Below, piece after piece: positions 36,505 through 45,048 of a DNA stretch of 64,000 nucleotides (the first letter of the stretch is position 1; each line of letters begins with the position of its first letter). The translations under genes were made by a program, and so were the position numbers. The stretch comes from Bradyrhizobium sp. AZCC 2262. GTDB taxonomy: Bacteria > Pseudomonadota > Alphaproteobacteria > Rhizobiales > Xanthobacteraceae. Below the pieces are notes generated by a model, which was given only the letters and a program-made list of their open reading frames with translations, made no database searches and was not told where the DNA came from. The stretch spans positions 6,696,001 through 6,760,000 of the forward strand of contig NZ_JAZHRT010000001.1 of NCBI RefSeq assembly GCF_036924535.1, read 5' to 3'.

Positions 36505-37071
36505 ATGGCAAGAGCACGGGAATTCGACACCGACGCCGCATTGGACGGCGCGATCAAGGTCTTTCGCGAACACGGGTTCGAGGGAACCTCGGCTCAAATG
36601 CTGGTCGACGCTATGGGCATTGGGCGCCAGAGCCTCTACGCCGCTTTCGGCGACAAGTGGCAGCTCTATTGCTCGGCAGTGCGTCGCTATGGAATGGGCG
36701 AATGCGCGGCGCATTTGGAGGCCCTTCGAAGCGGAGCACGGGCCGTTGACGGAATCAGCGCCATGCTTCGGCGGGTGGTGAATACGGGCGGCCAGGCCTG
36801 CTTGGGGGTTGGATCGGTCTACGAATTTGGGACGTCCCGAGCCGATTTGAACAACATCAACGCAGCGCTCGCGAGGAGCATACGTGGCGCGCTTGCCGAC
36901 CGCGTCCGAGATGCGCAGCGAGAGGGCGATATGTCACGCGGTATCGAGCCAGAAGCGGCGGCCGAATTTCTGATCGCGAATATCACCGGCATTCGTGTTG
37001 CTGGCCGCGGCGGCGCCGATCGTGCGACGCTCGGTCAGCTGGCCGACATCGCGCTAAAGGCGCTCCGCTGA
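36505..37071 (+). CDS. TetR/AcrR-family transcriptional regulator
   Basis: 188 residues from the ATG at 36505. The N-terminal helix-turn-helix is clear: ALDGAIKVFREHGFEGTSAQ then MLVDAMGIGRQSLYAAFGDK, ending in the LYAAFGDKWQLY recognition region near residue 50. The C-terminal ligand domain resembles the group that includes C-terminal TetR_C_16-like regulators of oxidoreductases. It precedes a quinone oxidoreductase by 46 bases, with matching operator-like dyads before both genes. Probably a repressor that releases on an electrophile or quinone (inference). Confidence 0.9.
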   Translation: MARAREFDTDAALDGAIKVFREHGFEGTSAQMLVDAMGIGRQSLYAAFGDKWQLYCSAVRRYGMGECAAHLEALRSGARAVDGISAMLRRVVNTGGQACLGVGSVYEFGTSRADLNNINAALARSIRGALADRVRDAQREGDMSRGIEPEAAAEFLIANITGIRVAGRGGADRATLGQLADIALKALR

Positions 37072-37088
37072 TTTTTTTGGCGAATTAT

Positions 37089-37104
37089 GGAACGATTGTT
37101 CAAG
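37089..37104. promoter_or_regulatory. candidate TetR operator upstream of the quinone oxidoreductase
   Basis: GGAACGATTGTTCAAG, with perfect dyad GAAC-N4-GTTC, lies between the TetR-type stop (37071) and the ATG at 37118. It is the reverse complement, with two differences, of the element at 36468-36483. Confidence 0.6.
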
Positions 37105-37117
37105 ATAGGAGAGGAAC

Positions 37118-38086
37118 ATGAGAGCTATTGTGATGACGGCGACGGGCGGCCGTGAGGTTATTCACCACGTAGAGCGCCCCGATCCGGTAGCGGGTACGGG
37201 CGAGGCGCTGGTCGAGATCGCCTTTGCAGGCGTCAACTTCATGGATGTCGGCGTGCGACAGGGCATGGCCTGGACGCAGATTCCAAACCCCAAGATTCTG
37301 GGCGTCGAGGGCGCCGGGCGTGTGCTGGCGGTCGGCGAAGGTGTCGAGGACGTCGAAGTCAGGCAGCGGGTCGCATGGGTATACGCGCCTGGAAGTTATG
37401 CGCAGCGGATCTCCATTCCGGCCAAGTCTCTCGTGCGGATACCCGACGCGATCGATGACCGGACGGCGGCGGCGGTGATGATGCAAGGCCTAACCGCCAG
37501 CCATTTCGCGACCGACTTCTACCCCGTCCAGGCAGGGGACGTGGCTTTCGTGCACGCCGCGGCAGGCGGTGTCGGCCTTCTGTTGACGCAGATCATCAAG
37601 CTGAGGGGCGGTCAGGTCATTGGGCGGGTTTCATCGGAAGACAAGGTGGCCGCGGCCGAGGAGGCCGGCGCCGACCATTTGATCGTCGATACGGAGGGCC
37701 ACTTCGCCGAGGAGGCGCTACGGCTCACAGGCGGCGAAGGTGTGGACGTCGTCTACGACGGCTCAGGTCCGACGACCTTCCAAGGTTCTCTCGACGTCCT
37801 GCGGCGCTCGGGCACATTCTGCTGGTACGGCCCGGTCCTTGGCGGGCCGGGTCCGCTCGACATCATGAGCCTGCCGAAGAGCATCAAGATCGGCTACGCC
37901 GTTTTCCTCGACCACATCCACACACCCGAGCTGCTGCGCGCTCGCTCGAAGCAGCTCTTCGACTGGATCGAAGACGACCGCCTCAAAGTCCGGATAGGCG
38001 GCGAGTACCCGCTCGCGGAGGCATCGGCCGCCCACGCAGACATGGAAAGCCGCAAGACGACCGGAAAGCTGTTGCTCGTCCCCTGA
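37118..38086 (+). CDS. NADPH:quinone oxidoreductase (zinc-independent MDR family)
   Basis: 322 residues, the usual length for quinone reductase-type medium-chain dehydrogenase/reductases. The substrate domain starts MRAIVMTATGGREV with GVNFMDVGVRQG near residue 40. The NADPH fold has HAAAGGVGLLLTQ (AAAGGVG at 147-153). No catalytic zinc cysteine pattern is present. AGGAGAGGAAC precedes the ATG at 37118. Likely reduces quinones or enones in the cytoplasm under control of the TetR protein upstream. Residues about 138-206 are duplicated at 42374-42578. Confidence 0.9.
   Translation: MRAIVMTATGGREVIHHVERPDPVAGTGEALVEIAFAGVNFMDVGVRQGMAWTQIPNPKILGVEGAGRVLAVGEGVEDVEVRQRVAWVYAPGSYAQRISIPAKSLVRIPDAIDDRTAAAVMMQGLTASHFATDFYPVQAGDVAFVHAAAGGVGLLLTQIIKLRGGQVIGRVSSEDKVAAAEEAGADHLIVDTEGHFAEEALRLTGGEGVDVVYDGSGPTTFQGSLDVLRRSGTFCWYGPVLGGPGPLDIMSLPKSIKIGYAVFLDHIHTPELLRARSKQLFDWIEDDRLKVRIGGEYPLAEASAAHADMESRKTTGKLLLVP
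37528..37732 (+). repeat. 205-bp segment of the quinone oxidoreductase, copy 1 (intact gene)
   Basis: This internal part of the gene at 37118-38086 recurs in the same orientation at 42374-42578, with three mismatches in 205 bases by hand alignment. The copies are 4846 bases apart and bracket the Ohr, epoxide hydrolase and amidase genes. Confidence 0.92.
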
Positions 38087-38236
38087 GCGCCGGTTCGCTG
38101 TCGATGGCCGGCGCCGGTAGCGACTCCAAGTCGCCCGCGCAAGAAACGACAGGTCCTGCTCGAGGCGAGGCTTGCGAGGAGACGTCACGCGGGTGCGCGG
38201 CGCGCAGGATGGTGGTGCTGGGCCAAGCCCACTGCG

Positions 38237-38359
38237 TCACTCGACTTTCAGCCGGGCACCATGAACGCCGTGGAGGATCCGCTCGGCATCGCGGATGCTG
38301 CCGGTTCGGCGCGCCGCCTCGGTCCAGACGGAGATCGGAAACAGGCCCTCGAACAGCAT
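38237..38359 (-). CDS. small hypothetical protein or gene remnant (40 aa)
   Basis: A 40-residue frame from ATG 38359 to TGA 38237, starting MLFEGLFPISVWTEAARR and ending HGARLKVE. Its composition and codon use look coded, unlike the overlapping frames. It lies 34 bases after the small ORF at 38394-38537 on the same strand. The frame is blocked by a TGA just upstream, so it is either a true small gene or the 3' end of a decayed one. No function can be assigned. Confidence 0.35.
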   Translation of the reverse strand: MLFEGLFPISVWTEAARRTGSIRDAERILHGVHGARLKVE

Positions 38360-38393
38360 ATCGCGTTCGATGCCGAGTCAGACGACGCGGCGG

Positions 38394-38537
38394 TTACTCC
38401 ACGAGCAGCGAAGCCGCAGAATGCGATGCTGCTGCGACAAGTCCGACCAAGGGCGAAGGCTCCTGCGATTTCGGATCGTAAAGGCAGGGTGCCGCCAGGA
38501 TCGCCAGTCCCAGGATACAGATCGTCAGGAGTTTCAT
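38394..38537 (-). CDS. small secreted or membrane-anchored hypothetical protein (47 aa)
   Basis: A 47-residue frame from ATG 38537 to TAA 38394, with GAGG five bases before the ATG. It opens with a signal-like hydrophobic stretch MKLLTICILGLAILAAP and then has a short Cys/Pro/Ser-rich tail. A cysteine at residue 18 is near a lipobox position, but the preceding Pro is unusual for a lipoprotein. It lies downstream of ohr on the same strand and before another small ORF. Function unknown. Confidence 0.45.
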   Translation of the reverse strand: MKLLTICILGLAILAAPCLYDPKSQEPSPLVGLVAAASHSAASLLVE

Positions 38538-38629
38538 GGGGTCCTCAGGGACGAGGCCGAGCTCGTCTTGGTTCGTTCCGGCTGTCGTCTGACAGGACTT
38601 TCGCCGCCCCGCGGCGAAAGAGTTCGCAC

Positions 38630-39049
38630 TCAGGCAATAGTCAGCTCGACATTGATATTCTCGCGCGTCGCCTTCGAATACGGACAGGTCTGATGCGCCT
38701 CCTCGACGATCGCCTGTGCCAGCTCTTGTTCCAGACCTGGTAGGCTGACCTTCAGGCGGGCCTGAAGGAAATTGGCTCCATCGGCATTCGCCAGATCGAC
38801 CTCAGCATCGACGGCCGTATCTTCAGGGAGCTTGATCTTGCGCCTGCCAGCGGCAAGCCCCATCGCGCCGATAAAGCAGGCCGACCAGCCGGCCGCGAAA
38901 AGCTGCTCGGGATTGGTGCCGGCGTGGTCGCTGCCAGGGGGTGACAGCTTGATATCCAACCGCCCGTCGCTGCTGAGGGATGACCCGTCACGTCCGCCTA
39001 TCGTATACGTCTTGCCTGTATAGAGAACCTTGTGATCGATGCTGGTCAT
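38630..39049 (-). CDS. ohr: organic hydroperoxide resistance protein Ohr
   Basis: 139 residues from the ATG at 39049 with AAGGAG six bases upstream. The two reactive cysteines of Ohr are at Cys58 (GWSACFIGAM) and Cys122 (TCPYSKATREN). The family N-terminus KVLYTGKTYTIGGRDG and the NPEQLFAAG helix (Glu48) are present. Thiol-dependent peroxidase that reduces organic hydroperoxides in the cytoplasm, usually with lipoyl proteins as electron donors (established for the family). No OhrR-type MarR regulator is adjacent, which is unusual. Confidence 0.94.
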   Translation of the reverse strand: MTSIDHKVLYTGKTYTIGGRDGSSLSSDGRLDIKLSPPGSDHAGTNPEQLFAAGWSACFIGAMGLAAGRRKIKLPEDTAVDAEVDLANADGANFLQARLKVSLPGLEQELAQAIVEEAHQTCPYSKATRENINVELTIA

Positions 39050-39210
39050 GGAACGCTCCTTTATTGTGTCGCTGATCGCGACGTCCATTGACGAAGCCCG
39101 GTTTAATGGGTCGAACTGTCTGATTTGTTTCAGGAAACGGCGAGTATGTAACAAAGGGCGGCATTCGCCCCACCCGACAAATCCAGATACAAGCCGTTCG
39201 GAAGCCTCCT

Positions 39211-39335
39211 TCAGCGGATCGTGACTTCGGTCACCAACCCTCTGCCAAATGGCCTGACCGAGCCTCCGATCATGGCCGTCAGTTGCTGCGCGATCGCAGG
39301 GCGGAAGCGATCTTCACCATTGACCACGATCGATG
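39211..39335 (-). pseudogene. C-terminal gene remnant (about 40 codons)
   Basis: On the minus strand immediately after the epoxide hydrolase stop, a frame reading IVVNGEDRFRPAIAQQLTA and ending FGRGLVTEVTIR then TGA has coding-like composition. No start or upstream part is recognisable; upstream the frame overlaps the epoxide hydrolase coding region. I read it as the 3' end of a gene cut off by rearrangement; identity unknown. Confidence 0.3.
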
Positions 39336-39337
39336 GT

Positions 39338-40675
39338 TCAGCGCAGCGGCCTGAATGCGAGGCGAATATCCCTGGCAAGGGCTTCGGGCTGCTCCCAGGC
39401 TGCGAAGTGCCCACCTTTTTCCGGCCGGTTATAATATAGGAGGTTTGGGAAGGCCTTCTCGGCCCAGCTCTTCGGAGCTTGGTAGAGCTCATCCGGAAAG
39501 GCGCTGATTGCAACTGGGATCTTGATACCCTTCGGCGCGAAGAAGGCGAACTTGTTTTCCCAGTAAAGACGGGCCGACGACACGGCCGTATTCGTCAGCC
39601 AGTACAGCGTGATGTTGTCCAACACATCATCCCGCGTCAAACCTTCGGTCTTGCCGGCGAAAACCCGCGCGATCAGTTCATAACTGCGTGCATCGTGGTC
39701 GAGCATCCAGGCAGCGAGTCCAATTGGCGAGTCCTCGATTCCAAACAAGGTTTGCGGACGAGCCGACATCTCTTGGGCATATGCGAGGCCGTGCTTGTAA
39801 AAGAAGTCGAGTTGGCCGTAGGCACGTTGCTCGTCGGCCGATAGGTCCGAGGGAGCCGGCCCGCCCGATTGAAGGGCCTTCTCAATCTCGTCAGGAACAG
39901 CACCTGGCATGTTGGTGTGGATGCCGACCAGCTCCGCTGGCGCCTGAACCGCCATTTGCTCGGTCACGGCGTCCCCCCAATCGCCGCCTTGAGCAACGAA
40001 CTTGGTGTAGCCGAGCCGCTTCATGAGCGCGGTCCAGGCACGCGCGATGCGCGCGGGATCCCAGCCGAGTTCGGCCGGCTTTCCAGAAAAGCCATAACCG
40101 GGAAGGGATGGGATGACGACATCGAAAGCAACTGCTTCAGTTCCGCCATGCGCTGTCGGGTTCGTCAGCGGGTCGATGAGCTTCAATTGCTCGATGATAG
40201 AGCCTGGCCAACCATGGGTGATAATGATCGGCATCGCATTTTTATTCTTGGAGCGTACGTGAATGAAATGAATGTCCACGCCGTCGATGGTCGTCACATA
40301 TTGCGGCAATCCATTCAGCTTCGTTTCCACCCGACGCCAATCGTACTGGGTCGCCCAATACTGTGCGAGCTTCTGCATCGTCGCCAGTTGCACGCCCTGG
40401 GTGGCATCGTTCACCAGTTCCTTGTTCGGCCACTTCGTTGCGGAAATGCGGCGCCGGAGATCCGCTAGCTCCTGGTCGGTAGCATGGAACTGGAATGGGC
40501 GGATGGACGTGTCGGACGGACGTCCAGCCTCAGGCGTTGCGGTGCTGTTCGACTGCGCGACGACGACGGTCGAGGTCAATGGATCGGCATGCGCAGAGAT
40601 CGGCAGGGCAGTTGCCGCGACTAATGCGGAAGAGGCAATCACACGCCAATAAGCGGAACGTCTCACAGGGGTCAT
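39338..40675 (-). CDS. exported epoxide hydrolase (EHN domain, alpha/beta hydrolase)
   Basis: 445 residues from the ATG at 40675, with AAGGA upstream. Residues 1-30 are a signal peptide (RRSAYWRVIASSALVAATAL, ending near AHA). The epoxide hydrolase N-terminal domain follows (RPFQFHATDQELADLRRRIS near 60). The alpha/beta hydrolase core has the oxyanion motif HGWPG (154-158), nucleophile Asp232 in GGDWGD and catalytic His423 in KGGHFAAWEQ. It opens epoxides to diols, probably in the periplasm; most family members are cytoplasmic, so export is notable. Same strand as ohr and the amidase upstream. Confidence 0.9.
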   Translation of the reverse strand: MTPVRRSAYWRVIASSALVAATALPISAHADPLTSTVVVAQSNSTATPEAGRPSDTSIRPFQFHATDQELADLRRRISATKWPNKELVNDATQGVQLATMQKLAQYWATQYDWRRVETKLNGLPQYVTTIDGVDIHFIHVRSKNKNAMPIIITHGWPGSIIEQLKLIDPLTNPTAHGGTEAVAFDVVIPSLPGYGFSGKPAELGWDPARIARAWTALMKRLGYTKFVAQGGDWGDAVTEQMAVQAPAELVGIHTNMPGAVPDEIEKALQSGGPAPSDLSADEQRAYGQLDFFYKHGLAYAQEMSARPQTLFGIEDSPIGLAAWMLDHDARSYELIARVFAGKTEGLTRDDVLDNITLYWLTNTAVSSARLYWENKFAFFAPKGIKIPVAISAFPDELYQAPKSWAEKAFPNLLYYNRPEKGGHFAAWEQPEALARDIRLAFRPLR

Positions 40676-40799
40676 GTTTAATCGTCCTTTCTGAATAACG
40701 AAGCTCTCGAACTGGCTCGAAGGCCGCCGGGCCTCATCCGATACACGAGCGGCCTCATCGGGAGAGAGTTCGGTATTGGGCACGTGCGTTTAGTGGTCG

Positions 40800-42140
40800 T
40801 TACACGGAGGAAGGCCGCTGGAGGCGGTAGAGGCTGCGGGGAAAGTCGCCGAGACCCTTTGCATCCAATGCCGCAAGTGGGGCACGGAGCGTAACGCGCA
40901 CGACGCCTGGGTGCCGTCCGATCTCGATTGCGCCGGCAACCGTCGCACGGTTCATTACTTCGGGAATGCTCAAGCCAAGCACGTCAGCAGCGCGTCGCAA
41001 CCCGTTGTCGGTCGCGTCGTTCAGATTCACGCCGGTGCCGATGAAGGTCACCGGTGCATCCTCTTCGATCTTTGCAATTCCATACCGGGCGGCAAGCGTC
41101 CCGATGGCGTGTATTTCATCGGTTGTCAGAGGGCGTGCGAGATAGGGCAGATCTTCCGCGGCCGGGAAGAGGATCGGGCCATCGAGTGTCAGCCCCTTGA
41201 TCACATGCACTTCCAGAGTGACTGTGCCCGCTACGTCAGCAGTGTGCCCCGCAATTTCCCCATCGCCTTGGAAGGCATGCATGTCACCTAGGTAGATCCC
41301 GCCGCCGGCAACCTTCACGGGACAAATCAGGACTGCGCCTTCCCGAACTGCGTTGACGTCCAGATGGCCGTCGGTTTTGTGCGCGACTAGCTCTTCCTCA
41401 GTCAACGAATAGGCGTGCGGGGCGTTCAGGAGAAAAGAGCCGAAGTCGCCGGCATTGTGAGAGTCCGGCATCAGCTTCGAGGGGGTTGTTCCGAGCTGCC
41501 CGAGAAAGGGACGTAGTCGAGTAGCGATTGCCACGAGGTCGGCTGGAGCGAAGGTGAGAATCGGATTTTGGATGGACGCGTTCGGCAGAGCCATGACCTT
41601 CGCTGCATTCTTTGCCATCTTTTCCGCTTCGGACCGATCGACGGTGAGACCGACGCGGCGTTCGTCATCGAAAGCGATCGTATAGCCGTTGGCGAAAGTG
41701 AAGGGCGTGGCATCTGCTCCGCACTTGTCGCAACGGACGGCTGTGGGGCCGATGCCCTCTAGTCGTGTTCTGGGCCACTCGGTTCCGCAGCCAGGGCAGA
41801 CGGCAGCGCAGAAGGGATCTCCGTTGAAACGGCCAGTCATCACAGTGTCGTTGCCGGAGGCAGTCGCCGCCGAGGTTACGACCAAAGAGCGAATTCTAAT
41901 GGCGATCGCGTCTCCGATCTCCGCGCCTTCGACCGCCACCGGTCTTGTGACTTCGTGACCACCTCTGATCTCGGGAGTAATCATCGGTCCCCAGCAGCCG
42001 GGCGCCGTATTTGCGATGATGACGCCGCCGTCAGCAACGGGCCCGAGCATGACAGCCGCGGGGTCTAGAAGGCCGTTCGTCAGTTCATTGACGAAGACGG
42101 TTCGCTGCACCGGAAGAAGGGAAGATGATTTTTCGAGCAA
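40800..42140 (-). CDS. acetamidase/formamidase-family amidase (TTG start)
   Basis: 446 residues from a TTG at 42140, chosen for the strong AGGAGG seven bases upstream; the frame is open 15 codons further but that crosses the ribosome binding site. FmdA/AmdA-type fold: APGCWGPMITPEIRGGHEV near residue 47, and KVAGGGIYLGDMHAFQGDGE near residue 280 with the metal-site Asp/His of the family. An inserted four-cysteine knuckle, CPGCGTEW then RCDKCGA (residues about 117-144), resembles a zinc ribbon. Hydrolyses a small amide to ammonia and acid in the cytoplasm. Substrate uncertain. Confidence 0.87.
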   Translation of the reverse strand: MLEKSSSLLPVQRTVFVNELTNGLLDPAAVMLGPVADGGVIIANTAPGCWGPMITPEIRGGHEVTRPVAVEGAEIGDAIAIRIRSLVVTSAATASGNDTVMTGRFNGDPFCAAVCPGCGTEWPRTRLEGIGPTAVRCDKCGADATPFTFANGYTIAFDDERRVGLTVDRSEAEKMAKNAAKVMALPNASIQNPILTFAPADLVAIATRLRPFLGQLGTTPSKLMPDSHNAGDFGSFLLNAPHAYSLTEEELVAHKTDGHLDVNAVREGAVLICPVKVAGGGIYLGDMHAFQGDGEIAGHTADVAGTVTLEVHVIKGLTLDGPILFPAAEDLPYLARPLTTDEIHAIGTLAARYGIAKIEEDAPVTFIGTGVNLNDATDNGLRRAADVLGLSIPEVMNRATVAGAIEIGRHPGVVRVTLRAPLAALDAKGLGDFPRSLYRLQRPSSV

Positions 42141-42254
42141 ACTCGTTCCTCCTGAACAAAAATGATCCGGGCTTGATGAAGCCAAGCACTGTTCAGTGCG
42201 CGATATTGGTCTCGGAAGTATCGCCGCTGTGTCCGGAAATGGCGTTTTTGTATC

Positions 42255-42377
42255 TCAGTGTAGCAACCGCTGGTGCGGCTGCGGGTGCGATTGGCAAACC
42301 GTGAAGGCCATAAGCTGGTCGAGCGTCATGCCATCCTCCGCATAGACGTCGAGCAAGGCGGGCGATGCCGCCGCCAG
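42255..42377 (-). pseudogene. fragment of a ParB-like nuclease-domain protein
   Basis: On the minus strand a frame from about 42377 to the TGA at 42255 reads LAAASPALLDVYAEDGMTLD then QLMAFTV. From memory, this YAEDGMTLxQLMAF block is characteristic of plasmid-type ParB N-terminal-domain proteins in Rhizobiales. After MAFTV the match ends and the frame stops 14 codons later. Only this internal piece remains. It abuts, base to base at 42374, the duplicated quinone oxidoreductase fragment on the other strand. It is a relic of a plasmid or integrative element. Confidence 0.6.
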
Positions 42378-42578
42378 GCAGGGGACGTGGCTTTCGTGCA
42401 CGCCGCGGCAGGCGGTGTCGGCCATCTGTTGACGCAGATCATCAAGCTGAGGGGCGGTCAGGTCATTGGGCGGGTTTCATCGGAAGACAAGGTGGCCGCG
42501 GCCGAGGAGGCCGGCGCCGACCATTTGATCGTCGATACGGAGGGTCACTTCGCCGAGGAGGCGCCACGGCTCACAGGC
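42374..42578 (+). pseudogene. duplicated internal fragment of the quinone oxidoreductase (copy 2)
   Basis: These 205 bases match 37528-37732 with three mismatches and keep the frame (HAAAGGVGHLLTQ, then VSSEDKVAAAEEAGADHL). Both flanks diverge abruptly: ParB-like sequence to the left, unrelated sequence to the right from 42579. The fragment has no start of its own and lacks the substrate domain, so it is not functional. It ends 64 bases before the stop of the convergent CoA-transferase gene. Confidence 0.9.
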
Positions 42579-42642
42579 AGCGGACTCGCGAAGTATTTGG
42601 GGCAAAGACAGGTTTTGGTGCGAATGTTAAGCGAGCACTGAC

Positions 42643-43281
42643 TCAAAGCAGAGTGACGCCGCTCATTGCCTGGACCTCTTCTCGCGTCACGGAAGGAGCC
42701 AGTTCTACCAGGCGAAGACCTGCCGATGTAACATCAATCACCGCAAGGTCCGTGATGATGCGATCCACCACCCTGCGGCCTGTCAGCGGTAAGGTGCATT
42801 GACTCACAAGTTTGGCTTCCCACCCCCCATCCTTGCGGCGAGCAACATGCTCCATCAAGACGATGACCTTGCCCACACCGGCAACGAGATCCATCGCGCC
42901 GCCCATACCCTTCACCATCTTGCCCGGAATCATCCAGTTTGCCAGATCGCCTTGTTCGCTCACCTGCAGCGCACCCAAGATCGATAAGTTGATCTTGCCG
43001 CCACGGACCATGGCAAAGCTGTCATGTGAGCTCACGATGCTCGTGCCAGGAATGGTGGTGACCGTTTCCTTGCCTGCGTTGATGATGTCCGGGTCCACCT
43101 GGTCGTCTGACGGGTACGGTCCAATTCCCAGCATGCCGTTTTCGCTCTGCAGCCAAACTTCGATGTCAGGGCTAACAAAGTTGGCGACGGCCGTGGGAAG
43201 ACCTATGCCGAGATTGACGTAGTAGCCATCGCGCAGTTCACGAGCCGCGCGTGCCGCCATCTGAGAGTGGGTCCAGGCCAT
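42643..43281 (-). CDS. scoB: 3-oxoacid CoA-transferase, beta subunit
   Basis: 212 residues, full length for a ScoB/PcaJ/AtoA-type subunit. The catalytic glutamate that forms the CoA thioester is Glu47 in [27 protein letters not shown] and [19 protein letters not shown] are also typical. ATG 43281, two bases after the alpha-subunit stop. Transfers CoA from succinyl-CoA to a 3-oxo acid in the cytoplasm; acetoacetate or 3-oxoadipate cannot be distinguished here. Last gene of the operon that begins with livG. Confidence 0.92.
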   Translation of the reverse strand: MAWTHSQMAARAARELRDGYYVNLGIGLPTAVANFVSPDIEVWLQSENGMLGIGPYPSDDQVDPDIINAGKETVTTIPGTSIVSSHDSFAMVRGGKINLSILGALQVSEQGDLANWMIPGKMVKGMGGAMDLVAGVGKVIVLMEHVARRKDGGWEAKLVSQCTLPLTGRRVVDRIITDLAVIDVTSAGLRLVELAPSVTREEVQAMSGVTLL

Positions 43282-43283
43282 AG

Positions 43284-43991
43284 TCAGATTCCTTGCGCAG
43301 TAGTCACGGTGCGACGCTCAATTCGCTTCTCGGGGTTCGCATGATGCACAAGGCGGTGGATGTAGATGCCCGGTAGGTGGATTGCATCTGGGTCGAGCGC
43401 GCCGTTCTCCACGATCTCTTCGATCTCTGCTACGGTGACTTGGCCTGCCATGGCCGCTGCCGGGTTAAAATTGCGGGCAGTGCGCCGAAACACGAGGTTG
43501 CCGGATCGGTCGGCTTTCCATGCCTTGACCAAGGACACCTGCGGAAACAAGGACAGCTCCATCACATATGTCTTGCCGTTGAACTCGCGCAGTTCCTTGT
43601 CTTCCGCCACCACGGTGCCCACTCCGGTTCGCGTGAAGAAAGCGGGGATGCCGGCGCCTCCGGCTCGCAGTTTTTCTGCGAGCGTGCCCTGCGGTGTGAA
43701 CTCTAACTCGAGTTCGCCGGCTAGGTACTGCCGTTCAAATTCCTTGTTCTCGCCGACGTAAGACGCAATCATCTTCTTGATCTGCCTTGATCTGAGCAGC
43801 TTGCCGAGTCCGAAATCGTCCACACCAGCATTGTTGGAGATGACCGTCAGATCTTTGGCTCCAGTACGCATCAGCGCATCGATAAGTGATTCTGGGATGC
43901 CGCATAGACCGAAGCCGCCGACGGCTAGCAGTTGCCCATCGGCCACCAGGTCGTTCAATGCCGCGTCGGCGGATGGATATAGCTTATTCAT
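43284..43991 (-). CDS. scoA: 3-oxoacid CoA-transferase, alpha subunit
   Basis: 235 residues from the ATG at 43991 with GGAG six bases upstream; the longer open frame overlaps the phosphotransferase and is rejected. Family blocks are [16 protein letters not shown] near residue 25, [20 protein letters not shown] near residue 105 and [15 protein letters not shown] near residue 170. Forms a heterotetramer or heterodimer with the beta subunit encoded next. Operon partners are an SDR, an APH-fold phosphotransferase and a Liv-type importer, suggesting activation of an imported acid. Confidence 0.92.
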   Translation of the reverse strand: MNKLYPSADAALNDLVADGQLLAVGGFGLCGIPESLIDALMRTGAKDLTVISNNAGVDDFGLGKLLRSRQIKKMIASYVGENKEFERQYLAGELELEFTPQGTLAEKLRAGGAGIPAFFTRTGVGTVVAEDKELREFNGKTYVMELSLFPQVSLVKAWKADRSGNLVFRRTARNFNPAAAMAGQVTVAEIEEIVENGALDPDAIHLPGIYIHRLVHHANPEKRIERRTVTTAQGI

Positions 43992-44010
43992 GGCGGACTC
44001 CGCGGATGTG

Positions 44011-45048
44011 TCAGTTGCTCCGGCCTGCATGGCGTAGAGCGCACTGCCAGCCGAGTTCGGCCAAGGGGCCAGCCTTGCGGCCGGTTTCCATCGCGTCGGC
44101 GGCGGCGGCGTTGCCACCGGCCGAGCGCTGCGCAATGCCGTACAGAATGGCGGCCATGCGGAACAGGTTGTAGGCCAGATAGAAGTTCCAATGCCCTGCC
44201 GGATCGCGGCCAGTGGCGTGAGTGTACATCGCGACGTACTCCGCTTCACTGGGAATGCCCAGCGTCGCCAGATCAAGGCCGGCGATGCCACGCCACAAGC
44301 TTGGAGGTACCGTCCAGGACATGCACTGATAAGAAAAATCCGCCAACGGGTGGCCGAGCGTCGATAGCTCCCAGTCCAGCACGCCGATCACGCGTGGCTC
44401 ACTCGGGTGAAACACCAGATTGTCCAGCCGGTAGTCGCCATGCACGAGGCTGGTTTCATCGTCAGCCGGAATGTGTTCGGGCAACCATGCCATGAGCCGG
44501 CGCATGGCGTCGTTCACCGGCAACGCCACTTCCTGGCATTGTCGTGACCATCGGCTGATCTGCCGTGCGAAATAGTTGCCCGGCCGACCGAAGCTCGCAA
44601 GCCCCACAGCCTCGTGGTCTACGCTATGCAGCGTCGCAAGCACACGGTTCATCTCCCGGTAGATAGCGCCCCGCTCCGCAGGGGTCATGCCCGGCAGCGA
44701 CTGATCGACGAGCACGCGGCCTTCCAGAAACTCCATGACATAGAACGGCGTGCCGATGATCGTTTCGTCCTCGCAATAGGCAAACAGGCGAGGTACGGGC
44801 ACGCCACTGCTTTGCAGCGCCTCCATTACGCGGTACTCGCGGTCGATGGCGTGGGCCGATGCGATGAGCTGTCCTGGTGGATTCTTGCGCAGCACGTATT
44901 GGCGGCTGCCAGTCTCCAAGCGAAAGGTCGGGTTCGATTGCCCACCAGACAGCGGAAACAGCAAGAGTGGTCCATCACCGGCCAAGCCCTGCTTCTGGAG
45001 GAAGTGAGTTAGTGCCTCTACCTGCGGGAGTGCCAGGGATGCGCTCAC
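44011..45048 (-). CDS. APH-fold phosphotransferase (acyl-CoA dehydrogenase-associated type)
   Basis: 345 residues. The kinase-like active site is [11 protein letters not shown] (His203, Asp205, Asn210) and LDWELS (Asp225); the nucleotide-binding region is [12 protein letters not shown] near residue 33. This is the type found as the ACAD10/11 N-terminal domain and beside fatty-acid degradation genes, proposed to phosphorylate hydroxyacyl substrates (established for 4-hydroxy acids in the ACAD10/11 group). The ATG at 45048 overlaps the SDR stop by four bases. No cognate acyl-CoA dehydrogenase is in this operon; the nearest is at 57708. Confidence 0.88.
   Translation of the reverse strand: MSASLALPQVEALTHFLQKQGLAGDGPLLLFPLSGGQSNPTFRLETGSRQYVLRKNPPGQLIASAHAIDREYRVMEALQSSGVPVPRLFAYCEDETIIGTPFYVMEFLEGRVLVDQSLPGMTPAERGAIYREMNRVLATLHSVDHEAVGLASFGRPGNYFARQISRWSRQCQEVALPVNDAMRRLMAWLPEHIPADDETSLVHGDYRLDNLVFHPSEPRVIGVLDWELSTLGHPLADFSYQCMSWTVPPSLWRGIAGLDLATLGIPSEAEYVAMYTHATGRDPAGHWNFYLAYNLFRMAAILYGIAQRSAGGNAAAADAMETGRKAGPLAELGWQCALRHAGRSN

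Noticed and set aside
39157..39171. Short hairpin GGGCG-N5-CGCCC upstream of ohr
   Set aside because: Five-base stem, no T-run on either side and not placed at a gene end in a convincing way.
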